Assembly: GCA_002633025.1 (NCBI GenBank)
Contig: NMRB01000448.1
Location: forward strand, 218,952 to 282,951
Direction of reading: 5' to 3'
From: Notospermus geniculatus
Lineage: Eukaryota; Nemertea; Pilidiophora; Heteronemertea; Lineidae
Length of the DNA stretch: 64,000 bases
This document shows positions 44,330 through 55,161 of the stretch, piece by piece. The translations under genes and the position numbers were made by a program. The notes under the pieces were generated by a model. It was not told the origin of the DNA. It was given only the letters and a program-made list of their open reading frames with translations, and made no database searches. The first letter of the stretch is position 1. Each line of letters opens with the position of its first letter.

Positions 44330-45002
44330 CTGCAATAAAACGTGAACGAAACCGTCAATTAATGGCGACAACATCGACCGTCATGCGCCATGCAAAATCC
44401 TACCCCGGATCTGTCCTCCAGAGACGATAGGTGAAGCAGAGTTGCTATAGGTTCAGTGATCCGCAGCTCAACAAGCCTGGAGATGATGGCATGCATCCTC
44501 CCACAGCAGGGGTTTTTACCTCGCTCCTCTTCATCCGCTGTGGAGTGTATGAACAGGAACGAGACCAAAGCCCTGCTGTGGGAGGATGGACGGCATGTCA
44601 CTGCCTGCTGCATTATCCATATCATATATGTACATGTATTGTATGAGGAGGTCGATTTTTTGCTTATCCCGACAGATCGCCGCTGCGAGTTAAGTGACCT
44701 TAGCGACGCCATTGACGTCATTTTAGGTGTTGACGTTGCTTCATGAAAAAGTGACCTGTACGTTTTTCTACAGGAATAATGAGACAAAACATATACATTT
44801 ACCGGTATCACATTTCGTCATTTTAAGGAAAAAAGCAGTGAAATTAGAGAAATTTTCATCTACTACAAGATGATGTAAGGTTTACTGTCGGGTGACCAAA
44901 ACAAACGGGTTATTTTCACCCCAGAAGTAAATTGAAATAACGCTAGAAAAAAGAAATTTCAGTCACAACGCTCGCAGCGATGCCGTGTGGTGCTAGTCCT
45001 CA

Positions 45003-45085
45003 TTGCATAGGCTTTTGCCATCAGGGCCAAAGCCATAGCATTATTGGCCTTGGTAAGTAAGAAAGAGGCCATCTCGACCTCTTGA
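45003..45085 (-). mobile_element. SINE-A fragment
   Basis: TTTTGCCATCAGGGCC, AAAGCCATAGCATTATTGGC and AAGAGGCCATCTCGACC. Lies between exons B and A. Confidence 0.8.
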
Positions 45086-45202
45086 ATCCATCCCCAGCTT
45101 TTAACATGTAGCACGGAAAAAATGTAGCACGGAAAAATGAACCCAGCTTCACTTGTTCACCTAACATCTCAGAAGACAAAACCATCGTTACGTTTGACAT
45201 AC

Positions 45203-45285
45203 CTCTTGGGGCGGGATATCGAAGCTAAGGGTGCGAAGATCAATCTTGGTATATGTGTCAAGGCAAGGTAGAATCATAAAAATGC
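45203..45285 (-). CDS. STOM: Stomatin alternative exon A (83 nt)
   Basis: The first of three homologous exons in transcription order. The acceptor is rc TTTGTTTCCAG and the donor is GAG|GTATGT, the best donor of the three. With the split Gly from the upstream exon it reads G-IFMILPCLDTYTK then IDLRTLSFDIPPQE. This is the segment just after the membrane hairpin, at the start of the SPFH fold. It shares 22 of 27 residues with exon B and 20 with exon C. The acceptor is phase 1 and the donor phase 0. Confidence 0.93.
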
Positions 45286-45587
45286 CTGGAAACAAATGAT
45301 TTAAGATAATCACCTGGAATAATGTTGTAATAAAATACACAGAAAAACCTGCGGCTTCGAGTTATGAGGTTTTTCATGACAGTTACACATCTCCAATTTT
45401 TTAAACTTTTCACCGCGAGCACTGAAGGCCTGCAAGAAATCCGTGCTGGTCTAGGAAAACCAGTCAGATGTCACTGAATGATTAACAAGGGCTTTCAGAT
45501 TGCCTGTGCATTGATCTACTACTTTTACTTGTTGCAAATACATTTCAGCTACCGGTATTGAAATGTGCGACATCCAACGGGTTTTCC

Positions 45588-45870
45588 ATGACGTCATGTG
45601 ACGTTGTACCATGATGTCATGTGATGTTGCACCATGATGTCATGTGATGTTGCACCATGATGTCAGGTGATGTTGCATGCACATCATGATGTCATGTGAT
45701 GTTGCACCATGTCATATGAAGCTGCCCCATGACGTCACATGTCAGCTGACATCACAGCTTGACATCAGGTGATGTTGCACCGTGCCATATGATGTTGCAC
45801 CATGTCACACGATGTTGCACCATGATGTCACATGATGTCAACTGATGTCACAGCTTGACATCAGGTGATA
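45588..45870 (+). repeat. CATGATGTCATGTGATGTTGC minisatellite
   Basis: About ten units of 20-25 bp built on ATGATGTCATGTGATGTTG, with ATGACGTCA/ATGTCACATG variants. It lies about 300 nt upstream of exon A in the intron. Confidence 0.88.
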
Positions 45871-46362
45871 TCGTACCTCAAGGTAAAATCCTTGAATTTG
45901 ATTGGCCGATACGCATCACGTGGCCGTGTAACATTTTCTAATGTTACCCGGCATAATGTCACATGGACAACAAAATGGCTACCGTTTTTTCCATTTGACC
46001 GCTTCGAATGTTTGAAGTCAGATGTCAGGCACTCGAGCTCAGATCTAATCATATTTTGGTGTCGATTGGCGTAGTATCGGCGTATATAACTCGAATACAT
46101 CAAGTGTTGCATGAGGTAGAGGAAATAGCAGGCTAAACTGGCGTGATAAATAGTAGGCCTACCGCCGACCGGTCCGCGGTGCCTGCATGGCAACTTCAAT
46201 GTGTGTCGCATCTTGGTGACGTAATGACGTCATCGCATCTGTTGGTAGCAATGGCGCGAAATGCACTCTGCGCTTCTCTCTTCGACTGACTCGGCATGTA
46301 GGCCCCAGATTATGATCAATTTTGGTCATATTTTACCGTTTATAATGCAGAGGTACGATATA

Positions 46363-46510
46363 GAAAATGGTGCCCTTCACATGTCGGGGGACAGACCGAA
46401 ATGTCACCCCTCGAAAAACATTGTTGACCTCGGCCGAAGCGGCCTCGGTCAACAATGTTTTCTCGGGGTGACATTTCGGTCTGTCCCCCTCCATGGCGGG
46501 CACCATTTTC
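46363..46510. mobile_element. Foldback palindrome
   Basis: GAAAATGGTGCCC, GACAGACCGAAATGTCACCC and AACATTGTTGACC, mirrored through a GGCCGAAGCGGCC centre to GGGCACCATTTTC. Confidence 0.85.
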
Positions 46511-47009
46511 TTAATGTTGCATCATGACGTCACTTCCGAGGACAAGGTCTCAATTCAATAAACAAGCCTACAGTCAAAACATTCCAAGAGCTTTCTGCAT
46601 TCATCCCAAAAGACGTGCCACAAAACTTCAACCTCAAGCGAGACACGACAAATCCCATCAGCAGCAGCAACACGAGATGAAAACCATTTACATGTAACTG
46701 TAACTAGTTATATCATCAATGCTAAATTATTGCTGACGGCCACATCAGACAACAACAAAATTACCTCTTTTACACACACCATATATCATTAATCATGAAG
46801 CTGAGTATTACTTCCTCCGTCTGCTTTGTGGTGTTGACTACCTGATATCCAATTAGTTATCATTGGTAAATTACGTTTGGCAACAAAATGAAGAAAATAT
46901 GGCCTGACAAACGAGACTCCCCTACGTGGCTGAATTTCAAATCTGGAGGCAAGTTGTTAATTGCTGAACGAAAACGTTATTAACTTTCAGAATCTGATAC
47001 ATGGGTTAA

Positions 47010-47402
47010 AGGGAGACATCCGAAAGATATTGCCCGGCGGGCACTAATTTTTTTTTGTTTTGAATAGCGCACAGCGCCGTCTGTTAATCAACGCTGACAC
47101 TACGCTATGGCACAGGCCCCTGGAGAGCTATCAGTGAGTTTAGAACACGTATCTAACCCAAAAAACTAGTCTGTAAAAAACACACCCTGAGCTCATGAAT
47201 TTGTGAGCTCGGGGTGTGTTTTTAGACAGGTGTTGTGTTTTTTTTAGATACGTTTGGTTAGAAACGTGTTCTAAACTCACTGATAGCTCTCCAGGGGCCT
47301 GTGCCATAGCATAGTGTCACCGCTGATTAACAGATGGCGCTGTGTGCTAATCAAACAAGAACAACTAGTGCCCAAATGGCAATATCTTTCGGATGTCTCC
47401 CT
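47010..47402. mobile_element. TTAA-flanked foldback element, 393 bp
   Basis: AGGGAGACATCCGAAAGATA and TATCTTTCGGATGTCTCCCT ends between TTAA (47006-47009 and 47403-47406). Almost the whole length is inverted, including GAGAGCTATCAGTGAGTT and TGAGCTC at the centre. Confidence 0.9.
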
Positions 47403-47409
47403 TTAAAGG

Positions 47410-48135
47410 GAATTAGCAGCAGTCAAAAAAGACACTCAGAATAATTTCGTGGCCCACGAAATTCACAATTTCAAAATTACAAATTTCGTATTTTAGCAGG
47501 TTACATCCCTAGGTGAGCCTAGATTTTGCGTTGACCGTGTTCTAAATGCTATTCGAAGGCACCAAAGCCACAGCAGTTGTGCACATGCTCTTAGTAGGCA
47601 ATAAATTCCCGATGCGAGTACTGTAATAGATTCAACATGGCGGCGTTTGATTCTCTATCTGGGCGCCTTGACTGTCACGACCAGTTCGCTTTAAGCAGCC
47701 AAAATTAATTTTCCATCCATGCTAATCCCGGGATTTTATTCCACCAACGGTCTGCAAATGCAGTGAAAAAAGAACATTCCATCTTCGGGCCGTCTTTACA
47801 AATTAGGTGAATGCAATTCAGCCCGGCAGACCAGCTCCGCCGGGAATCTCAACCGTATAACTAATCCCCACTCAATCAATAACAAACATTGCCAGTGTAT
47901 TGGTAATCGTATTAGACGGACCTGATAAGCTAAGAAGTCCACAAGATGTATCGGTCATGGCAATCCAAACCGACCAATTTGTGGTTTGATACGAATTAAG
48001 ACGGAAGCCGGTTTATCCTTGTTAGCGGACTGGGTCAGTTGACGTGGCAGCAGCCCACAATCACGCAAGGACAAAAACCTTTTTTACCCTAGCCTGGTTG
48101 ATTGAAGCATGCCAAGCTCGACCCGAACAGATCCC
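47410..48135. other. No feature recognised
   Basis: No exon, repeat or RNA assignment could be made. Confidence 0.5.
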
Positions 48136-48139
48136 ACAT

Positions 48140-49064
48140 TTAGCGCGTTTGGAAAACTTCCCTGAGTAAGTTTCTGGCACTTCTCTCGGGGATTATGAGC
48201 ATGCCCAGTGAAGGCCAGTTTCCGAACAATATTTTCGCTTCCTCAGGGAAAGGTACTACTGTGGCACTGCAGTCGTGAAATATTCCACGTACATGTATAG
48301 CGTGTTCGGCCATGCCGGCCTTGCGTGTCCATGTCAGCCATTTTGAAAGAAAGGAAACGAAATGCATGCCGGGAGTTTCCCCAAGTGAGAGTCGGTCACT
48401 TCGGCCAGGCTCGAGGAACCCTTGGCAACTTGCCAAATACCTTTCCAAACACCCTCGCGCCTCCCTCGAGCTTCCTTGGGGAACTTTCCGAATGCGACCT
48501 TTGTAATTTATAAGTGGGACAGGCCCATTTACAATGCCATTTGGTACCGGGACAATCTGGCTCGATCTGTTTACACTTGGCAAAATTGTACTGCACTGTA
48601 ATCTTGTAAAATTGTACTGCAACTGTAATCCACAGGCAAGCTTATGCTTGCCTGTGGATTGGGAACCAAATTCGGGAGCAAACTTGGGACAATGTGCAGT
48701 CTTCACAGTGAACTGCTTCAAGCCAGAGGCATTTAAGAAGGTTGTGGTTCAAATCAGAACCAGTCGAGAGCTGTCTCAGACCTTCAAACCACTGTCACCG
48801 ACAGGAAGAATTGAAAGTGGCGACATTTACAGAGACCAATGTTTACCTCATTGGAAAAATGAATACAAAATGACATTTGAAATTCAATTCCAGGCAGAGG
48901 AACCTTTGATGATAGGTATTGCACACAATGAAATGATGTTTACCTGGGTAAGTAATGGAATATGGCTGCAGGGTTGGTTGCACCATGGGATTATTCGAGT
49001 CGACTGTTGGCACAAGTCCATAAGTGACGGGAGACATTTCGTGAACAAACAGAACGAGACGTGA
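48140..49064. other. Overlapping long open frames, uncertain
   Basis: A 193-codon minus frame (48140-48721) and a 176-codon plus frame (48534-49064) overlap tail to tail. Neither has a domain I recognise. A perfect 15-bp hairpin with a TTAT loop lies at 48627-48660 in the overlap (AATCCACAGGCAAGC arms). It could be a relic of an element or chance, and no flanking splice sites force a gene. Confidence 0.3.
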
Positions 49065-49329
49065 CATAGAGGGAAATGCTTGCTGAAGGCTGATTGATGG
49101 AGGCTTTATCTGTTCACAGATGTAGCAGGTTTGTCATGAATTCTCCAGAAACCTTTCTGGGGAACTTGTGGAGCAGCTCATTCAGCACGGTCATGCTAAT
49201 TGCTGTCCTCCACCGTCCACCACCCCTTATGTACTGTTATTGTACCGTCCTCCACCGATCAATATTTCTTTAAAATATATTTTTCTTTATCTTTCTCTCG
49301 AAAATTAATGCAAACAGCATCAGAATCAC

Positions 49330-49625
49330 TAATCCAGTGTTCGCCACACCAGTTAAAAACGGCGGCCCGCCACTCTTAAAAATGCCGACGGTAAAATCCG
49401 CCCCTCTTAAAAATGGCCCACCCCTCTTAAAAAATATGCCCACCCTTCTTAAAACTCAATTAGAGCGCTCAATTATGTGTCTCAGACATGTCAGATGCTC
49501 AGAAATCGCATCTCAGTGCACCTAAAATCCAAATTTCGCTGGGGAGGGCCCCAGACCCCCGCCGGAAGGCACCACGCCCACCACCGCCCCTCTTAGACCA
49601 AAACACCTGGAGGACACTGCTAATC
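49330..49625 (+). repeat. CTTAAAAATG-rich repeat with CCCC-rich tail
   Basis: CCACTCTTAAAAATGCC-type units repeat four times. Then ATGCTCAGAAATCGCATCTC, CAGTGCACCTAAAATCC resembles the interior of 54590-54860. Confidence 0.6.
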
Positions 49626-49744
49626 ACATCACAGAATATTCTGCTTTATGTCGTCGTTGACCACCACCACCACGAATCGTCAGCGCCACCGTTGGACGCC
49701 CATGGAACCACCTAACAGTGGGTTCGGGAACTATGTTGTCATCT

Positions 49745-49980
49745 AACCACGATCCTCCACCAGGTGTTATCGTTGCCACATCACATGATCAGACACACCC
49801 ATCATGGTCATGCACACATGACACATGCACACGTACATGGGAATGACAACCTCGCCCCGAGGTCTCTAAATCAGAACCTGGGTCAGTTGTAACAAGAAAG
49901 TGGACCCAGGGTACAATTTCACTTGACGACATCGAACCTGGGTACACTTTATGTGTACCCAGGACGACAATAACCCCTTC
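49745..49980 (+). mobile_element. Right half of the 13.9-14.8-kb element
   Basis: ATCCTCCACCAGGTG, GACACATGCACACGTACATG and GGTCTCTAAATCAGAACCTG match 14565-14785. Confidence 0.85.
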
Positions 49981-50583
49981 AGCCCAAGTGAGAAACATGA
50001 GTTGTTCAACTTGTTTATTGTACCACGGGTCAAGAGTGGTTCCACTTGCTATAATACCACTTCTGGGGAGTATTACACAGAACTCCTCATCAGAATATAT
50101 TCCCATCAACCACTGCATACAAATTTCTTGTTATTCCACGGTTCCACGGGGCATCCATCGCTATAAAATATGCTCTGTTGGTTTATTTGATTAAGCACTC
50201 TTGGCAGTTCTCAAGGACACTAATCGGGCGGAGAGCAAAAATGAGAAATGGGGAGGAATTCGTTCAAGAATAAGTGTGTGGGCATATGCTCTGACATGTC
50301 TGAAGAGCATTGATAGCCTGGTGGTTTTCATGTTACTTGTATGTGTCTACTCAAAGAGCTCGAATTCAGCTTGGGTCGTGGCTCTTCACGTCCATTGCAT
50401 GGTGTTGTTATACGTTATGTCCTGAACGGGTACATCGACCCAACGACCGGCATTCAGGGCTCGAAAAGTAGCTGTTTTCATCGCCATTGGCTACAGGATT
50501 TTCCCATTTGGCTATAAAGGATTTTGTCAACTTCGCCATTTGGCTACAAAAATTCCTTGATTTTCACCATTTTAATCGCCATA

Positions 50584-50851
50584 CAGTACGTTGCACAATT
50601 GAGCTCCCTTCCGCGGCGCGCACCACCCGCGTACCACATGCAGCGTCATTCTCGTACCATCCTCGTATCTTCCGAGGACGTGGCGCGGCGTCATGGAAGG
50701 CATGCAGTGAAGACGTAACGTCATTCACCCGACGTCACGCAACAGAGACGCGTGACGTACCCGTACCATCCGCGATGAACTGAAGGTTACCTTCCGCGCC
50801 ACGTCCTAGGAAGGTACGCAGATAAAGGGAGGTCAATTGTGCAACGTACTG
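50584..50851. mobile_element. TA-flanked CAGTAC-type MITE, best copy
   Basis: CAGTACGTTGCACAATTGAG, CTCCCTTCC is mirrored by AAGGGAGGTCAATTGTGC, AACGTACTG, between TA duplicates. The interior contains GTAACGTCATTCACCC. Confidence 0.92.
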
Positions 50852-51510
50852 TAGTCCTTTCTATTTCCATTGGCAGTATCTCAATCATAATTTGGCTATG
50901 AAAATTTGTAGACATTTAGCCAACGGCTACCTTTGAACAACTGAACTTTTCGAGCACTGACATTCCGGGGCGTTGGAGTGTGGTGTGACTCGATTTCGTT
51001 CAGAAAACTGGCACTGATTAGTCGCAAGCCTGCGTACATCGCCGGGACTGAATGAAACTGGATGCAACAAGTAGCTAGAAAGTTGTGGCAACTGGGGATT
51101 TCTCAGTTCCAGCGAGTCGCAAGGCTGCGTACATTGACCGTTTCTGGCGACTGATCAGTTGCCTCCAGTTCCAGCTAGTTCCTCCCAGTCGCCAGGTAGC
51201 TCAGCGGCGACAAGTTGCATCCAGTCATAAGTGTGACGTATTACGCTAGGTTTATGAGCAGACAAAGAAGCCGAAGAACTGCCTGTACCTCCAGAGATTA
51301 ACACGAGTGCATGATGTTGAACATGCAACGTGAGAACATCAGAATCGTACCAATATGTTTAATACTCTGAACATGATCGGCTCGCTTATTAGATCATGTT
51401 GGTTCGTGTCAATATTGATTAGGCCAAAGCAGACGTGAACAGATGTGAGAATTAAAACTGAGAGATGGAACTCCATCCCTGCTGCAGAAGAGATCATAAC
51501 CACAACCATC

Positions 51511-51664
51511 AGGACCGTAGCTGTTACCAGGACCGTAGCTGTTACCAGGACCGTAGCTGTTACCAGGACCGTAGCTGTTACCAGGACCGTAGCTGTTACC
51601 AGGACCGTAGCTGTTATCAGGACCGTAGCTGTTATCAGGACCGTAGCTGTTATCAGGACCGTAG
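51511..51664 (+). repeat. 18-bp tandem repeat, about 8.5 units
   Basis: ACCGTAGCTGTTACCAGG repeats nearly perfectly; the last units carry a C-to-T change (GTTATCAGG). The open frames through it encode short periodic peptides and are not evidence of a gene. Confidence 0.95.
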
Positions 51665-51667
51665 TTA

Positions 51668-52248
51668 AGCCCCTTTCACACCAGACCTACATAGAGTCGC
51701 GTAGCTGTGCCTACGTTGGCCTATGTGGCAGTACGCCGAGGGACGCAAAGGGGTTAGCGAGATGGCTACACTACCTGCGCTGTGCCTATGCTGGCCTATG
51801 TGGCAGTACGCCTCTGGCCGCAAAGGGGTACGCAAGATGGCCGCACTACCTACGCTGGCCTACGCGGCAGTACGCCTCCGGCCGCAAAGGGGTACCCGAG
51901 ATGGCGGCACTACCTACGCTGGGACGCAAAGGGGTAAGTGAGATGGACACAAAAACTTAAACACGTCGAATTTTTTCGCATACATGTACTTTCGGCGTAG
52001 AGCACTGGGTGTATATGCAATAGTACGCTACCCTACGACAGTCCGACAAAAAAATCCTTTGAGGCTGGCGTAGTGTTACGTATGGAAGGGCGTAGTGTTG
52101 TGGAAGTGCATAGTGTTGCATACTTTTGCTTAGTGTGGGTTGCCGATCTTGCTCTTAGCAACATGTATTTCACAAGTACGCAGCCTAATTTCGGTATACT
52201 CGTACGTTGCAAAACGCAACTCTACACAGGTCCGGTGTGAAAGGGGCT
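51668..52248. mobile_element. TTA-flanked element (Harbinger-like), 581 bp
   Basis: Ends AGCCCCTTTCACACC and GGTGTGAAAGGGGCT. TTA is at 51665-51667 and 52249-52251. The interior has repeats of GGCCTATGTGGCAGTACGCC and CGCAAAGGGGT. Confidence 0.88.
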
Positions 52249-52683
52249 TTAGAGGACAATTCGTCCCGAGACATTTTGTCCCATATGACATTTCGTCCCT
52301 GGACTTAAGAGAATACTGTCCAAGGATGCCTGCCTGGAGGCAATATCGCTCCCAAAGACCACGATCAATCACCCTTCAGGGGTACCAATCTATCGTCCCA
52401 GACCTCCAATCTCCTAAAACTGCGCCTCTCATCTATTTACATTGGATTTTATCATCGTAAACAGATCAAGAAAGGAGTATGATAAATCATTCACTCAAAT
52501 ATTCTGTCCACTTCGCTCAGGTCGAAGAGAGATGTATATGTCATATCAAATTTTATGGAAATCTGACACCAATTTATCAAATATTCAATATCCTGTGGCC
52601 ATCAACTTTATGGAATGTGATGGTGAGTGTGGCCCAGACACGTTGTGCAAGTTGAAACGTGACATCCTTCACAATTCAGCCGC

Positions 52684-52815
52684 ACGTATTGCCAAAAGAT
52701 GGCAGCACAGTTCTAGCGGACCAATACAAAAGAAACTTCTCTTGATTGGTGCTCAATCAAGAATGAATGGGTCCGCTATATGCATTGGATTGAGCCGTAG
52801 TGACACCTATTGGTC
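52684..52815. mobile_element. Fragment of the 41.5-kb element
   Basis: GCCAAAAGATGGCAGCAC, CTTGATTGGTGCTCAATC and GTGACACCTATTGGTC match an arm of 41467-42350. Confidence 0.75.
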
Positions 52816-52817
52816 AA

Positions 52818-52912
52818 CTCAGCCTAGTGGATATCAGGTCCACTTCACAAGCGGCAGGTCCCGGGTTGGAATCCCAGGCCATATGGGATTCTTCACGTCC
52901 ATTGCATGGGAC
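52818..52912 (+). mobile_element. SINE-A head fragment
   Basis: AGCGGCAGGTCCCGGGTTGG and TCCATTGCATGGGACAG. It ends where the GAT-rich array begins. Confidence 0.75.
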
Positions 52913-52920
52913 AGCAACAA

Positions 52921-53277
52921 TGTGATGATGATGGCAAAAATGGTGATGATGACGGCAACAATGGCGATGATGATGGCAACAATGGTGATGATGATGGCAA
53001 CAATGGTGATGATGATGGCAACAATGATGTTGATGATGGCAACAATAGTGATGAAGATGGCAACAATGGTGATGATGATGGCAACAATGGTGATGATGAC
53101 GGCAANAATGGTGATGACGATGACAACGATGTTGATGATGGCAACAATGGTGATGATGACGGCAACAATGGTGATGATGACGGCAACAATGGCAATGATG
53201 ACAACAACAATGGTGATGATGATGACAACAATGGTGATGATGACAGCAACAATGATGTTGATGATGGCAACAATGGT
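52921..53277 (+). repeat. GATGATGATGGCAACAATG microsatellite
   Basis: About 357 bp of 15- to 21-bp units built on GGTGATGATGATGGCAACAAT. A single unresolved base is at 53106. All frames stay open because of the 3-bp periodicity, so the open frames are not genes. Confidence 0.95.
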
Positions 53278-53756
53278 GAAGCTCTTTTGCTGAGAACGAT
53301 ACTGCTGCCAACAATGGTGATGCCCCATAATCCTCAAGTGCGAAAAGTCATGGCGAATGCCAAATCGTTTCACCTAAACGTCATCCTGGACGCCTCACGC
53401 AATATATTTTGTCCGCAGCAACATAACAGATGCCAAAGAACCATAGCTAAGCGCTGAACCTCCTCAGGCTGTCAGGTATTATCGCAGAGTAGCTACTGCA
53501 TTGACACATTTTGCCACTCGGAACACAATCCCCATGGAAGATCATTCCAGGGGCTCCGGCTGATGTTGATCTGACAAGAGTCAGTTGCCATTACTGTACC
53601 ACTCACTATACTATGACACAGATGGCGAATCTTTAGCCCAACTGATTTGTTATTCTCGGTGTTGACTCTTTCCGCACATCTATCATCTCATGTTTTACGC
53701 TATGGACTGGTTGCCATAAATGTATGGGAGCCGCGGTGATTCTTGTGGCTTGGGGT

Positions 53757-53808
53757 ATTTGTATTTGTATTTGATTTTTTCGTCATGGCCAAAGCCATAG
53801 CAATAGAC
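53757..53808 (-). mobile_element. SINE-A 3' fragment
   Basis: TTTGTATTTGTATTTGATTT then CATGGCCAAAGCCATAGC. Confidence 0.75.
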
Positions 53809-53814
53809 ACCCTG

Positions 53815-54585
53815 CGAAAGTCGGCCATGACAGGTCAGCACGGGTAAACAAACCTCAGCCTAGTGCATTGTACAGACGGTAAGCACAGGAGCCAACTGTA
53901 CAAATGCACTGAGCCCCCCTAGGCCTAGGTTAATGTTTGCCAACTGAAATTGACCTCATCTTCGCCATTGGTGGAAATCACGTCTGGCAAGTCCACTACA
54001 GTGATCGAGTGCCCAGTTACAAAGCAAGTCGCAACGCAAAATCAGCTTGGAAGTCAATGGTGGATTCCTAGCCTTATTCGCTCATCACCAGCGTCATCAG
54101 TGTCATCATAAGTGCCAAGTGAGCCATTAGCATAGCAAGAAATGATCATAAATGATCAAACCACATTCCTTTCTTCAAATAATTTTCCCTAATGCTCACC
54201 AAATCAGCGACATATGCCAGAAAAGATGTCGTCTGCTGTTGATAATATATCGTCTGCTCATAGTAACAACACTACAAATGACAATTTATCTGCATGCTCG
54301 ACATGTTTTCTTTTGTTGTCTACTAAATGTCACTTCCTGATGGAAAGTTTTAATCATTGTAGCATCAAGGAAAACGTGACTTGAATCACTGCCGTGAAGA
54401 AGGAGGATGTTCTGATGTGAAACACCAAAGGGCGATTCCACGACATTGCATTAGAGGGGTTTTGAAGTTGTTCTGTCAAATTTCACCTTTCATATTCTGT
54501 CGAAATTGATGCTGCTTCCATGGTAGAGATAGGGACTGTGCTGAGCTATTCAATGATACCATCATTTGTGGGCTGGGTACTACAG
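53815..54585. other. No supported gene
   Basis: A phrase near 53955-54068 (CACGTCTGGCAAGTCCAC, GATCGAGTGCCCAGTTACAA) recurs at about 59585-59675, so it is part of a dispersed repeat. Nothing else was recognised. Confidence 0.5.
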
Positions 54586-54589
54586 TGCG

Positions 54590-54860
54590 CAGGCGCGGAT
54601 CCAGAGGGGGGCCGAGGGGGCCGCGGCCCCCCCTGTTTTTGGAACACCAAAAAAAAATGGGTCACTAACTCCGAAAAAATGAGCAAATAGATGAGGAAGT
54701 CATGCCCCCAGATGCTTGGAAATCGTATCTAAGTGCATCTGGAATTCAAAAATTTCCCCCGTTCCCCCCGTTGTGGCTCCGTGCCATGCGACTCTACTCC
54801 GTCAGCCTGTGGCTGATGGTGACCGGCCCCCCGTATTCCAAAATCCTGGATCCGCCCCTG
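54590..54860. mobile_element. hAT5-like element, 5-bp TSD GTGCG
   Basis: CAGGCGCGGATCCAGAGG to TCCTGGATCCGCCCCTG. GTGCG is at 54585-54589 and 54861-54865. Confidence 0.9.
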
Positions 54861-55161
54861 GTGCGGCAGTAATTAATAGAAATACGTGGTGTCAAACGGG
54901 ACATAACGTGTCCGCAAAAAGGTCCCATTCGACACCGAAATTTTTGTTAATTACTGCTTTGTTAATGAACCAAGATCCCAGATATTCCTACCTTTGCATA
55001 GCTCAGCTCTAGCTCTAGCTCTACCACACATTTGAAATCAGTTGCTGTAAAAGATGAAAGGTACAGAAAACAAAATCTGCAAAAACCTCTCTGTTAAGGC
55101 TCGTGGAATCGCCCCAAAGAGGATTTCCTGATTTCTTCAAAGGGAATTTGACTGGAGTTAG

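Noticed and set aside
44359-44811. 150-codon minus-strand frame between exons A and B as a nested gene
   Set aside because: Covers an imperfect inverted repeat (CCTCCCACAGCAGGG and CCCTGCTGTGGGAGG) and has no recognisable domain.
51511-51664. Possible CRISPR array
   Set aside because: Contiguous 18-bp units with no spacers in an animal genome; a simple tandem repeat.
51445-51960. 171-codon frame with periodic RTVAVT
   Set aside because: It is the translation of the 18-bp tandem repeat plus an adjacent transposon, with no flanking gene structure.
52442-53457. Open frames of 283, 183 and about 180 codons on both strands, Asp/Asn- or His-rich
   Set aside because: They are produced by the GATGATGATGGCAACAATG microsatellite, whose 3-bp periodicity keeps all frames open.
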